Below are positions 1-8,800 of a stretch of 64,000 nt of DNA, one piece after another. The stretch spans positions 94,655 through 158,654 of the forward strand of contig NZ_JSYZ01000030.1 in the NCBI RefSeq assembly GCF_001293465.1, given 5' to 3'. Below the pieces are notes generated by a model. That model searched no databases. It was not told the origin of the DNA and saw nothing but the letters and a program-made list of their open reading frames with translations. This DNA comes from Pseudomonas asplenii (GTDB lineage: Bacteria; Pseudomonadota; Gammaproteobacteria; Pseudomonadales; Pseudomonadaceae). Position 1 is the first letter of the stretch, and every line of letters begins with the position of its first letter. Both the position numbers and the translations under genes were made by a program.

Positions 1-1058
1 TGCAGCAGTCGGTATTCCCGGCGCAGCCCTGGCCAGTCGGCGTGGCTGGCGAAGAAGGCCAGCCAGTCCTCGAGCAGTGCCTGGATCGCGGCGCCTTGGC
101 CGACGCCCTGGGGCGTCAGTGCGAATTCGAGTCGCACCAGCGCTTGTCCGGCGAACTGATAGAGCACGGTGGCGGTCAGCGAATTTATCCACAGGCGCTC
201 GCGCAACGCGGCCGAGAATCCGCCGGGCTGGCTGTCGTTGAGCCAGGTGCAGAGGAAATCCAGCGCCTGCCGGGCTCCATCGGGCAGATCGTCCCAGGCC
301 AGCAGCAGGTCGAGCTGCTGAGCATCAGCCTGTTGATAACCTTGCCTGCCGTGAGCGAACAAGGCCGGTGGCGACTTCTGTTCGACCGCCTGGCCCGGAC
401 GCAGCTCGGCAGTCAGGGTCTGTGCCAGTGACCTCAGCTCGTCCAGCGGCTGTGGGCCGACCAGGCTCAGGGCCATCTGCCCGGTCTGGTAGAAGCCCTG
501 GTAAAAATCCCGTAGCGCCTGTTGGAAGGCCGGCGCCTCGACTTGCAGGCTGGCGCGATTGCCGGCATGTACGCCGCGCAACGGGTGGTGTTCGGCCAAC
601 CCGGCGTAAAGCCGGAACTGCCGTTGCGCCACGACATCCCGCGACCAGGCGATGAATTCCGCCTCCAGCACCTCGCGTTCGCGCAATTGTTCGTCGGGGT
701 CCAGACGGGCCCGGCCGAGCATGTCGCACAGGCGTTCGAGGCCGCCGGCAAAGGCCTGGGGTGGCAGTTCGAAGAAGAATTCGGTACTGCGTTCGGCGGT
801 ACTGGCATTCACCTGGCCACCGTGGCGTTGGACGTAGGCCATCAGCCCGTCGGCGGTGGCAAAGCGCTCGGTTCCGAGAAACAGCAGGTGTTCCAGGAAG
901 TGTGCCAGCCCTGGCCAGGCCGCGGGCGCATCATGACTGCCTGCCGCTACCCGCAAGGCCGCCGCGCAAAGCTTCAGTTGTGGCGCATGGCGCAGCGAGA
1001 CCCGCAGGCCGTTGGCCAGGGTCAGGTATTCGGGGGCGTGGGCGATGGGCGCAGGCAT
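1..1058 (-). CDS. pqqF: PqqF, M16-family zinc peptidase of PQQ biosynthesis (5' part, runs off the window)
   Basis: The reading frame starts with ATG at 1058 and is open to base 1, so about 352 N-terminal codons are present and the C-terminus lies outside the window. The protein begins MPAPIAHAPEYLTLANGLRV and carries HFLEH near residue 60, the inverted HxxEH zinc motif of M16 (insulinase/pitrilysin) peptidases. In Pseudomonas the M16 peptidase PqqF takes part in processing the PQQ precursor peptide PqqA. The identification as PqqF rather than another M16 enzyme rests on context: davA-davB lie just upstream on the same strand, as I recall from P. putida, and pqqABCDE would be expected to follow to the left. 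A weak Shine-Dalgarno GGAAG sits 5 nt before the ATG, inside a strong hairpin. Confidence 0.85.
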   Translation of the reverse strand, partial: MPAPIAHAPEYLTLANGLRVSLRHAPQLKLCAAALRVAAGSHDAPAAWPGLAHFLEHLLFLGTERFATADGLMAYVQRHGGQVNASTAERSTEFFFELPPQAFAGGLERLCDMLGRARLDPDEQLREREVLEAEFIAWSRDVVAQRQFRLYAGLAEHHPLRGVHAGNRASLQVEAPAFQQALRDFYQGFYQTGQMALSLVGPQPLDELRSLAQTLTAELRPGQAVEQKSPPALFAHGRQGYQQADAQQLDLLLAWDDLPDGARQALDFLCTWLNDSQPGGFSAALRERLWINSLTATVLYQFAGQALVRLEFALTPQGVGQGAAIQALLEDWLAFFASHADWPGLRREYRLL

Positions 1059-1089
1059 GGGCACTTCCGTTTCAGAGAAGTGCCCATGC
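1055..1089 (-). promoter_or_regulatory. perfect 13-bp hairpin covering the pqqF ribosome-binding site and start codon
   Basis: GCATGGGCACTTC (1055-1067) and its exact reverse complement (1077-1089) are separated by a 9-nt loop. In the mRNA of the minus strand one arm contains the pqqF GGAAG and ATG, so folding would hide the translation start. It lies in the 48-nt gap between davA and pqqF. No T-run follows, so a translation-control or RNA-processing element is more likely than a terminator. Function is inferred. Confidence 0.6.
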
Positions 1090-1106
1090 TAGCGGATAAC
1101 GTCGGG

Positions 1107-1901
1107 TCAGTCCCGGCTGAGCTGGCTGTAGAGCGCGGGGCGCCGGTCCAGCAGATAGCGGTTGCTGGCCCGGGATTGCTGCATTGCTGCGCGATCCAGC
1201 GTGCCGATGATCAGTGCCTCGTCCAGGCCGGCATGGGCGATACGGCTACCGTCCGGCGCGGCGATGCTGCTCTGGCCGCAGTACTGGATGTCCTCCTCGT
1301 GGCCGCAATAGTTGGCGTAGGCCACGTAGCACTGGTTCTCGAAGGCGCGGGCGCGGATGGTCACGTCGGCGACGAAGTCGAACGGCACCATGTTGGCGGT
1401 GGGCACCAGGATCAATTCGGCGCCGGCGAGGGCCAGGCGCCGGGTGTTTTCCGGGAATTCCACGTCGTAGCAGATCAGCAGGCCGACTTTCCAGCCATTG
1501 AGTTCGACCACCGGGAACTCGTCCGGCCCGGCACTGAACATCGCGTGATCGAGGTCGCCGAACAGGTGGGTCTTGCGATAGTTGCACAGGCTGTTGCCCC
1601 GGGCATCGATCAACTGCACGGCGTTGTAGAGGTTGCCGTCCTCGGCACGCTCCGGATAGCCGTAGGCGATGGCGATGTTCGCCGCCCGGGCCAGCGCGGC
1701 GATGTGTTGCGCCGCCGCGCCGTCGCGCGCTTGCGCCAGTGCCGCGACCGCCTCGGCGCCGATGTTGTAGCCGGTCAGGAACATCTCCGGCAACACCAGG
1801 ACATCGGCGCCATGGGCTTCGGTCACCAGTTGCTGCAGTCGCTGCAGGTTGCCCGCCACGTCCAGTGGCAGGGGCGGGCATTGGTAAAGCGCTACGCGCA
1901 T
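1107..1901 (-). CDS. davA: DavA, 5-aminovaleramide amidohydrolase (nitrilase superfamily)
   Basis: This 264-aa carbon-nitrogen hydrolase hydrolyses 5-aminovaleramide to 5-aminovalerate, the second step of the lysine monooxygenase pathway of Pseudomonas. The Glu-Lys-Cys triad is visible: E39 in LVLPEMFLTGYN, K110 in NYRKTHLFGD and C144 in LLICYDVEFPEN. The start at 1901 (MRVALYQCPPLPLD) is preceded by GGAG at a good distance and matches the start and length I recall for P. putida DavA; the open frame extends further upstream inside davB but without family similarity. The gene follows davB by 14 nt on the same strand, so the two should be cotranscribed, and pqqF follows 48 nt later. Confidence 0.92.
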   Translation of the reverse strand: MRVALYQCPPLPLDVAGNLQRLQQLVTEAHGADVLVLPEMFLTGYNIGAEAVAALAQARDGAAAQHIAALARAANIAIAYGYPERAEDGNLYNAVQLIDARGNSLCNYRKTHLFGDLDHAMFSAGPDEFPVVELNGWKVGLLICYDVEFPENTRRLALAGAELILVPTANMVPFDFVADVTIRARAFENQCYVAYANYCGHEEDIQYCGQSSIAAPDGSRIAHAGLDEALIIGTLDRAAMQQSRASNRYLLDRRPALYSQLSRD

Positions 1902-1915
1902 GGGTTCGACTCCGT

Positions 1916-3598
1916 TCAGTCGGCCAGGGCGATCGGACCGATCTCGGCGAACACATCGCCCGGGCCCGGGTTCTCGGCATGGGTGCGGCCACCGAAGTGG
2001 TTCATGATGCCCCATACCGCGTTGAGCGAGGTCTGTACCGCGCCCTCGACCCAGGCCGGTGTCCACGACACGTCGTCACCGGCGATGAAGATGCCGCGTT
2101 GTTCGGCGGGCATGTCGGCCTGCATGAAGTGCGCGTACATCCGCTGGTTGTAGCGGTAATGGCCGGGCAGCGCACCCTTGAAGGCGCCGAGGAAATGCGG
2201 GTCGGCCTCCCAGGACACGGTGATCGGGTCGCCGATGATGCGTGCGGCGATGTCCACTTTCGGGTAGATCTTCTTCAGGGCGTCCAGGGCCAGCTTGACC
2301 CGCTTGTCGATGGGCTGCGGCAGCATCTTCAGCGCGTCGCTCATCCACGAGTAGGACAGGCAGATCACCCCCGGCTTGTCGTCGCCGTTGTCGAACAGGT
2401 AGGTACCGCGGGTCAGGCGGTCGGTGAGGGTCATGCTCATCAGGTCGCGGCCGGTTTCCGGGTCCTTGTCCTTCCAGAACGGCCGGTCGACCATGACGAA
2501 GGTCTTCGACGACTGCATGTAGCGCGTGCGGTCCAGGGCCATCCACATCTTCTGCGAGAACAGCGATTCCTCACACTCGATCTGGGTGGTCAGCAGCCAG
2601 CTCTGGCAGGTGGTGAGCACGGCGGCGTAATGGCGGGTGTCGCCCCAGTTGTCGGTCACCGCGAAGCGGCCATCGGCGGCGCGGGCAATGCGTTTCACCC
2701 CGGTGCGCGGCGCGCCGTGGTGCAGGGAACTCAAGCTGGTGCCGGCCGGCCAGTGCGCGCAGCGCTCCGGGACATGCCGCCAGATGCCCAGCGGCACCTG
2801 CTCGACGCCGCCGACCACCAGGTGCTGGTGGTCATCGCAGTTGGTCATGACCACGCGGAAGATTTCCAGCATCGAGTTGGGGAAGTCCGAGTCCCAGCCG
2901 CCGGTGCCGAAACCGACCTGGCCGAACACCTCGCGGTGGTGGAAAGACAGCTTGGCGAAGGCTTTCGAGGTGGCGACGAAGTCATAGAAAGTGCGGTCGT
3001 CCCACAGGGGCACCAGGGTGTTCCACAGCTCCTTCAGGCGTGGCACATCGCGGTCGCGGATGGCCTGCTGGATATCGCCGAAGCGCGCACCGTCCTCCAG
3101 GGCATCGGCCCAGGCGTCGGCGACTTCCTGGAACAGCGCCGGCAGGTCGGCGAGTTTTTCCGCGTAGTGGGTCTGCCCTTCGAGGTCGATCACCGTGCTG
3201 CCGGAGGCCGGGGTCAGCGGGTTGGGGAAGGGTTTGGTTTCCAGGCCGAGCTTGTCGACATAGTGATAGAACGCGGTGGACGATACCGGGAAACGCATGC
3301 CGCCCAACTCGGCGATGATGCCCTTGGCGCCTTCGAACTCCTGGGAGCGCAGGCGGCCGCCCATCTTCGAGGCTTCGTACACCACCGGCTTGAGGCCGAG
3401 CTTCATCAGTTCATAGGCGGCCACCAGGCCAGCGATACCGGCACCGACGATGGCCACTTCGGCGCCATGGTTCTCCACCGGAATCGTGCCCAGCCCGGCC
3501 GGATGCTCGATCCAGTCATCGAAGGCGAAAGGAAAGTCCGGGCCGAAAATGGTGACCGGTTTTTTACCGTCGGCTGGGTGGCGATTCTTCTTGTTCAT
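1916..3598 (-). CDS. davB: DavB, L-lysine 2-monooxygenase (FAD amine-oxidase family)
   Basis: This 560-aa flavoprotein oxidatively decarboxylates L-lysine to 5-aminovaleramide and CO2. The N-terminus MNKKNRHPADGKKP and the full length agree with my memory of P. putida DavB. The FAD Rossmann motif is at residues 48-60 (VAIVGAGIAGLVA), followed by YEASKMGGRLRS and the ELGGMRFP segment typical of tryptophan/lysine monooxygenases. The C-terminal FAD-contact region reads FIAGDDVSWTPAWVEGAVQT. It is the first gene of davB-davA. Its upstream region (3599-3777) holds the promoter, and the Lrp/AsnC gene that may regulate it lies beyond a REP pair. The later enzymes of the route (DavT, DavD) are not in this window. 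Confidence 0.93.
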   Translation of the reverse strand: MNKKNRHPADGKKPVTIFGPDFPFAFDDWIEHPAGLGTIPVENHGAEVAIVGAGIAGLVAAYELMKLGLKPVVYEASKMGGRLRSQEFEGAKGIIAELGGMRFPVSSTAFYHYVDKLGLETKPFPNPLTPASGSTVIDLEGQTHYAEKLADLPALFQEVADAWADALEDGARFGDIQQAIRDRDVPRLKELWNTLVPLWDDRTFYDFVATSKAFAKLSFHHREVFGQVGFGTGGWDSDFPNSMLEIFRVVMTNCDDHQHLVVGGVEQVPLGIWRHVPERCAHWPAGTSLSSLHHGAPRTGVKRIARAADGRFAVTDNWGDTRHYAAVLTTCQSWLLTTQIECEESLFSQKMWMALDRTRYMQSSKTFVMVDRPFWKDKDPETGRDLMSMTLTDRLTRGTYLFDNGDDKPGVICLSYSWMSDALKMLPQPIDKRVKLALDALKKIYPKVDIAARIIGDPITVSWEADPHFLGAFKGALPGHYRYNQRMYAHFMQADMPAEQRGIFIAGDDVSWTPAWVEGAVQTSLNAVWGIMNHFGGRTHAENPGPGDVFAEIGPIALAD

Positions 3599-3777
3599 GG
3601 CGGACCTTGCTGGCGACTCCTGCCGGAAACGTTACCCGGTAGAAGTGTAGTTAGGAAAAGACTGGCGCCATTGTAGGGAGCGGGGAGTACGTAAATAAGA
3701 CGCAGAGTGTCGTCGTTTTGTTGATCGGTGATGCTTTATGACGAAGGTGGTGGGCATTTTGCAGCAATGCGTTGATC

Positions 3778-3860
3778 TTTTCGCGGGCAAGCCCGCTCCT
3801 ACGGGTTTGGCGGCGTACTCAAGGCTTTGGTCCTTTGTGGGAAGGGGCTTGCCCGCGAAA
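3778..3860. repeat. REP pair in inverted orientation
   Basis: Two copies of the Pseudomonas REP core (CGCGGGCAAGCCCGCTCC and, inverted, GGGGCTTGCCCGCGAAA) face each other with a short spacer. The pair lies between davB and the upstream Lrp/AsnC gene, outside coding sequence. The same core recurs at about 17.05, 43.4, 53.5 and 54.4 kb. Confidence 0.8.
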
Positions 3861-3882
3861 GCGCTCTTGTGGAAACGCCTGG

Positions 3883-4341
3883 TCAGACCGGCTGTCCCCG
3901 ATCCACCTTGCTGCTGAGGATGATCGAAGTCGTGGTTTTCTCCACACCCTCGACGCTGCCGATCTGGTCGAGCAACTGGTCCAGTTGCTCTGGCGAATCA
4001 CTGCGCAGCCAGGCCACGTAGTCGAACTCCCCACTCACCGCACAGAGTTGCTGGATCTGTGCCATGGCACTGAGCCTGCGCACCACATCCTTGCCGGAGC
4101 GCGGCTGTACCGTGATCCCGACATAGGCCTGCAGCCCGCCATCCACTACCCGCTGACCGAGACGCACACCATAACCGGTGATCACCTTGGCCTTCTCCAG
4201 GCGCGCCAGCCTCGAGGTCACGGTTGTGCGGGCGATGCCCAATTGCCGGGCGAGCATGGCCACGCTTTCGCGCGCGTTGATCTGCAAGGCGGCGATCAGT
4301 TGGCGATCGATTTCGTCGAGGGGGATGCGGCTGTCAGGCAA
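3883..4341 (-). CDS. Lrp/AsnC-family transcriptional regulator
   Basis: The 152-aa product has an N-terminal winged HTH (DEIDRQLIAALQINARESVAMLARQLGIARTTVTSRLARLE, residues ~6-48) and a C-terminal RAM ligand-binding domain (AYVGITVQPRSGKDVVRRL to TTTSIIL). I place the start at the TTG at 4341 because GGAG lies 7 nt upstream and the length then fits the family; a GTG 30 nt upstream and an ATG at 4434 inside fic are alternatives. It is upstream of davB on the same strand, with a REP pair between them. A regulator of this family next to davBA is also what I recall in P. putida, so a lysine or 5-aminovalerate response is a reasonable inference, not shown here. Confidence 0.85.
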   Translation of the reverse strand: MPDSRIPLDEIDRQLIAALQINARESVAMLARQLGIARTTVTSRLARLEKAKVITGYGVRLGQRVVDGGLQAYVGITVQPRSGKDVVRRLSAMAQIQQLCAVSGEFDYVAWLRSDSPEQLDQLLDQIGSVEGVEKTTTSIILSSKVDRGQPV

Positions 4342-4372
4342 GGTGCTACTCCGTCGGAGAGGTGTGCTCACA

Positions 4373-5524
4373 TTATTGATCCACTTGATCCACCCAATGC
4401 AGGCCGGGGATCTGATAGCGGGTACTGCGGCCACCGCCCGGAAGGCGGATCAGGCAGCCTTTTTCCAGCAAGTCGGCCAGATGCCGAGTCGCCGTGGCCT
4501 TACTGACCTTGGCGACCGCCTGATATTGCGCAGCGCTGATTCCGTGCACGAACCCTTTCTCGCCGCCATCGAGCAAGCTATTCAGCACCTTCAACTGTTC
4601 GGTCGAGAGCTGATACTGACGATGCTGTTGCCAATACCTGGCCTTGATCAGTACCCGATCGATCCGCTGCTGGGCGTGTTCCAGGCTACGCAGCAAGGTT
4701 TGTAGAAACCACTGCAACCAGGCGGTGATATCCAGCAAGCCTTTCTGGCTGCTTTCAAGTATCTGGTAATAACCCTTGCGATCTTCGAGGATGCTGGCGG
4801 ACATCGCATAAAAACGGATAGCTTGCTGCTCAGCCTGCGCCAGGGCCAGGTCGGTGAGGCTACGGGTCAAGCGACCGTTGCCATCATCGAACGGATGCAG
4901 TGTTACAAACCAGAAGTGGGCGATGGCGGCACGCAGGAGTGGATGCAGTGTGTTATCCGTTTGGCTGGTATTGAACCAGTGGATAAAGGTTGCCAACTCC
5001 TGATCGAGTCCGCTACGGGGGGGCACCTCGAAGTGCACGACTGGCCGATCAAGGCGTCCGGAGACAACCTGCATGGGCTCGTCACCTCGCAACTTTCCCA
5101 CACTGATACGTGCTGCCAGAGGGCCTTCGTCAACAGGAAAAAGCAAGGTATGCCAATGCAGCAGGCGCTCCAGGCTCAATGGCTGTGTGTGATGCTGGAT
5201 CGCATCCAGAAGCAACTCGGCCAGACCTTCGCTGCGCGGGCTGACCTGATGATCAGCAGCCAACCCCAGGCGCCTCGCCAGCGAGGAGCGCACCGAGCCG
5301 ACATTCAATTGCTCACCTTCGATGGCCGAGGAGGTGATGATGTTTTGCAGCAGGGCATCCAGTTCGTTCTGTGCGTTGCTTTCTGCGTCGATAGCGCGAG
5401 CCATGCCGAGCAGGCGTCCTTGGGCCTCACTGCATCTCAGCAGGCAGGGAGCCAGAGTGTCGGCCTGCCAGGTGAAGTTGGGCCAGTCTGGCTGCTGCCA
5501 GATCCAGTAGGGAAGGTCGGTCAT
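4373..5524 (-). CDS. Fic-domain AMP-transferase with N-terminal inhibitory motif and C-terminal winged HTH
   Basis: The 383-aa protein carries the full Fic motif HPFDDGNGRLTR (residues 210-221), so it should be able to AMPylate a hydroxyl on a target protein. The inhibitory helix motif S-S-A-I-E-G (65-70) fits the (S/T)xxxE(G/N) consensus of class II Fic proteins, where the Glu blocks ATP-phosphate positioning and the enzyme is autoinhibited. Residues ~300-380 form a winged HTH (LSTEQLKVLNSLL ... KATATRHLADLLEKGCLIRL). No separate antitoxin gene is visible. Immediately upstream is a four-half-site palindromic operator, so autoregulation is likely. The gene is not part of the conserved neighbourhood I know and sits downstream of a tRNA 3' end, suggesting acquisition. 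Target unknown. Confidence 0.9.
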   Translation of the reverse strand: MTDLPYWIWQQPDWPNFTWQADTLAPCLLRCSEAQGRLLGMARAIDAESNAQNELDALLQNIITSSAIEGEQLNVGSVRSSLARRLGLAADHQVSPRSEGLAELLLDAIQHHTQPLSLERLLHWHTLLFPVDEGPLAARISVGKLRGDEPMQVVSGRLDRPVVHFEVPPRSGLDQELATFIHWFNTSQTDNTLHPLLRAAIAHFWFVTLHPFDDGNGRLTRSLTDLALAQAEQQAIRFYAMSASILEDRKGYYQILESSQKGLLDITAWLQWFLQTLLRSLEHAQQRIDRVLIKARYWQQHRQYQLSTEQLKVLNSLLDGGEKGFVHGISAAQYQAVAKVSKATATRHLADLLEKGCLIRLPGGGRSTRYQIPGLHWVDQVDQ

Positions 5525-5544
5525 TGGCGCCTCGGCAAACGCGT

Positions 5545-5605
5545 GAGCCGAATAAGAGGGCTATTCGGCTCATTTCGTGAGCCGATTGTGCGAGTTATTC
5601 GGCTC
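5545..5605 (-). promoter_or_regulatory. double palindromic operator in the fic promoter
   Basis: Four copies of a half-site alternate in direction: GAGCCGAATA (5545-5554), TATTCGGCTC (5562-5571), GAGCCGATT (5579-5587) and TATTCGGCTC (5596-5605). The first pair is a perfect 10-bp inverted repeat with a 7-nt spacer; the second has an 8-nt spacer and one divergent arm. Half-site spacing of about 17 bp places all four near one DNA face at regular intervals. The block starts 20 bp upstream of the fic ATG. The natural candidate binder is the HTH of the Fic protein itself. Confidence 0.7.
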
Positions 5606-5718
5606 AGCGTCCAGTTCTGCAAGAGGGCCTGTCTCTACTGAACTACCAGCACAGACGGACTGGTCATGGCCGCTTCGAGATAGGGATATTAGCCGACAAC
5701 ATAAAGGCCAGAAACGCA

Positions 5719-5741
5719 AAAGCCGCGCAACGCGCGGCTTT
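5719..5741 (-). terminator. rho-independent terminator after tRNA-Ile
   Basis: On the minus strand AAAGCCGCGC pairs with GCGCGGCTTT around a 3-nt loop and is followed by further T. It lies 5 nt downstream of the tRNA 3' CCA. Confidence 0.85.
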
Positions 5742-5746
5742 GAAGG

Positions 5747-5823
5747 TGGTGGGCCCACACGGACTCGAACCGTGGACCAAAGGATTATGAGTCCTCTGCT
5801 CTAACCGACTGAGCTATAGGCCC
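5747..5823 (-). tRNA. tRNA-Ile with CAU anticodon (tRNA-Ile2), CCA encoded
   Basis: The 77-nt minus-strand sequence folds as a cloverleaf: acceptor arm GGGCCTA paired with TGGGCCC, discriminator A and encoded CCA, D-arm AGCTCAGTCGGTTAGAGC, anticodon loop CTCATAA and T-arm CACGG-TTCGAGT-CCGTG. The anticodon is CAT. Its overall similarity to E. coli ileX, and the absence of initiator features, argue for the isoleucine tRNA whose C34 is changed to lysidine by TilS to read AUA, rather than an elongator Met tRNA. It starts 15 nt after the rmcA stop codon on the same strand. Confidence 0.9.
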
Positions 5824-5838
5824 TCAGTTGGCCGCGAA

Positions 5839-8800
5839 TTATAACGACGGTTTCTCTCCTGTGCCATCCGAAAACTCCGAAAGCGTCATGTGAAGAAAGG
5901 TCGCGGCAAATTCGTCGGCGGACAGCGGCAGGCTGACGATGTAGCCCTGGATCTGTTCGCACCCTTCGGCCGCGAGGAATGCCTGCTGCGCCAGGTTTTC
6001 CACGCCCTCGGCGATGATCGTGAACTGCATGCTGCGGCCCAGGGCGATGATGGCACGGACGATCGCGGCGTCGTGGGGGTCGTCCGGCAGGCCGCGGACG
6101 AATGACTGGTCGATCTTGAGGATGTCCAGCGGCAGGCGCTTGAGGTAGCTCAGCGAGGAGTAGCCGGTGCCGAAGTCGTCGATGGCCAGTTGCACGCCCA
6201 GGCGCTTGAGCTGGTGCAGGACATCCAGGGCCTCTTCGGTCTGGCTCATGATGAAGTTTTCGGTGATTTCCAGTTGCAGGCAGCCGGGGCGCAGGTGGTG
6301 GCTCTTGAGCAGTTGTTCGATGCGTGCCAGCAGGTTCGGCTGGCGCAATTGTGCGCCGGCGAGGTTGACCGACAGTGGGCCGAACTCGCCGTAGCGCAAG
6401 GTCCAGCGTTGCATCTGGCGGCAGGCGCGCTCCAGGACCCAGTCACCGATCTGCAGAATCATGCCGTTGTCTTCCGCCAGCGGAATGAAGTGCTCGGGTG
6501 GCACGTCGCCGTAGGTCGGGTTGTGCCAGCGGATCAGCGCTTCGGCACCGACCAGTGCACCATCGTCGAGGCTGATCTTGGGCTGGTAGTAGAGCACCAG
6601 TTCCTGGCGTTCGATGGCGCGGCGCAACTCGTGTTCCAGCGCGACCCGTTCGCTGGCCTGGGCGGTGAGGTCGCGGGTGTAGCTTTCGACCCGGTTGCGG
6701 CCCTTGGCCTTGGAGCGGTACATCGCCGCGTCGGCGTTCTTGATCAGGGTGGCGACATCGGTGCCGTCGCCGGGGTAGAGGCTGGTGCCGATACTGGCGC
6801 TGATGAAGAACTCGTGTTCGCCGGCCTGGAACGGCGCGCTGAAGCAGCCCAGCAGCTTGTTGGCCAGGTGCTCGGCGTCGCTGGGCTGGTGCAGGCCGGG
6901 CAGCAGGATGATGAACTCGTCACCACCCAGGCGGGCCACGGTGTCGATATCCCGCAGTTGCTCCTTCAGGCGCTGGGCGATGCCCTTGAGCAGCAGGTCG
7001 CCGACCGGGTGGCCGAGGCTGTCGTTGATATGCTTGAAACGATCCAGGTCGAGGAACAGCACCGCGCCCTGGCCGCCATTTTCCTGCTGGCTGTTCAGCG
7101 CCGCCTGCAAGCGGCTTTCGAACAGGGTGCGGTTGGGCAGGCCGGTCAGCGGGTCGTGGTGGGCCTGGTAGTCGAGCCGCGCCTGGGCGTGCTTGATACT
7201 GGAGATGTCGGCGAACACGGCGACGAAGTGGGTGATGACCTGGTCGCGGTTGCGCACGGCGCTGATGGTCAGCCAGCTGGGATAGAGTTCGCCATTCTTG
7301 CGCCGGTTGTAGATCTCGCCCTGCCAGTGGCCGTCGGCGCTCAACTGGTGCCACATGGCGGCGTAGAAGGCGCTGTCGTGCTGGCCCGAGGCGAGCAGGC
7401 GCGGGGTGTTGCCCAGGGCCTCGGTTTCGCTGTAGCCGGTGATTTCGCTGAAGGCGCGATTGACCGCGCTGATGTGCTGCCGGGTGTCGGTGATCAGGAC
7501 GCCTTCGGCGGTGCTTTCGAAGACCGTGGCGGCCTGCTGCAGCTTCTCCTGCATCAGGTGGCGTTCGGTGATGTCCCGGGCGATGGTCAGCATGCAGTCT
7601 TCGCCGCCGATCGGCAGGGGGCGGCTGGAGACTTCGCAGAGGCGGATCTGCCCGTCGCTGCGGCGGATATGGCAATTGAAGTCGCGGACGAAGCCATCGC
7701 GTTGCAGCAGTTCGAGCATGTGCTTGCGCTCGTTGAGGTTGACCCACAGGCCCAGATCCATGGCCGAGTGGTCCAGCGAGCTGGCGCTGTTGTAGCCGGT
7801 GAGGCGGGTGAAGCCTTCGTTGATTTCCAGCAGCATGCCGTCGCGCTGGCGGCTCAGCAGCATGCCGTCCGGAGAGGCGTGGAAGGCCTTGGCGAATTTT
7901 TCCTCGGAGGTCTGCAGTTGCTCCCGGGTTTCCTTGAGCTGGCTGATGTCGCGCACCACGACCACCAGCGCGGGGGTGGTGTCGAGTTCGAAAACCTCGG
8001 CGGAAATCAGCCCGGTGAACAGCTGGCCGTTGCTGCGGCGAAAGGGCATTTCCAGGTTGCGGAGGCTGCCACCCTGCAGGCGCTGGAGGAGGCCGGGACC
8101 GACCCCCTCGATGCCCCAGATGTTGAGTTCGGTGGCGCTCCGCCCCAGGACCTGCGCGGCGCGCAGGCCGATCTGTTCCTCGAAGGCTTCGTTGACCTCC
8201 AGCAGGCAGCCGTCCGATAGCCGGGCGATCACCAGGATGTCGGGGCACTGCTGGAATACCGAGGCGAATTTCTGCTCCGACAGGCGCAGCGCCTCCTCGG
8301 TGTGCTTGGTTTCGCTGATGTCGATCATCAAGCCACGGATGACCAGATCATCACCCTCTCCGATCAGGCTGACGATGTCGCGCACCCACAGGGTCCGGCC
8401 GTCGGCGGTGATCACCCGATAATCGAGGCTGTGGTCGAGGCCGGCCAGGACCTGGTGATCGAAGAAGGCGTGGGCGCGGGTGAGGTCGGCAGGGTGGGTG
8501 ATGCTGCGCCAGAAGCCCGGTACCAGCCAGTGGGCCAGCGGATAGCCAAGCAGGGCTTCGGCGTGCGGCGAGACATAGGTATAGGTGTAATCCTCCATCC
8601 GTGCTTCCCAGGCAATCGCCGACAGGCTCTCCACCAGGCCGCGGTAGTGGTACTCGCTGCTGCGCAGTTCCTGTTCGAGGGCCACCCGCCGGGAGATCTC
8701 CGAGCTCAGGCGCCGGTTGACGCGGATCACCACGGCGAGCACGGTGACCAGCAGTAGGACGCCCGGCAAGCCGTAGCTGAGGATATCGACCCAGTACGAG

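Noticed and set aside
522..2153. 543-codon open frame on the plus strand across pqqF/davA/davB
   Set aside because: It lies antisense to well-supported genes and has the low-complexity composition typical of GC-rich shadow frames.
3600..5746. tRNA 3'-end direct repeat marking an integrated island around fic
   Set aside because: I searched by eye for a copy of the tRNA-Ile 3' end downstream of the tRNA and found none.
6190..8220. 676-codon plus-strand frame inside rmcA
   Set aside because: Antisense shadow of a gene with intact GGDEF and EAL motifs; no recognisable domain.
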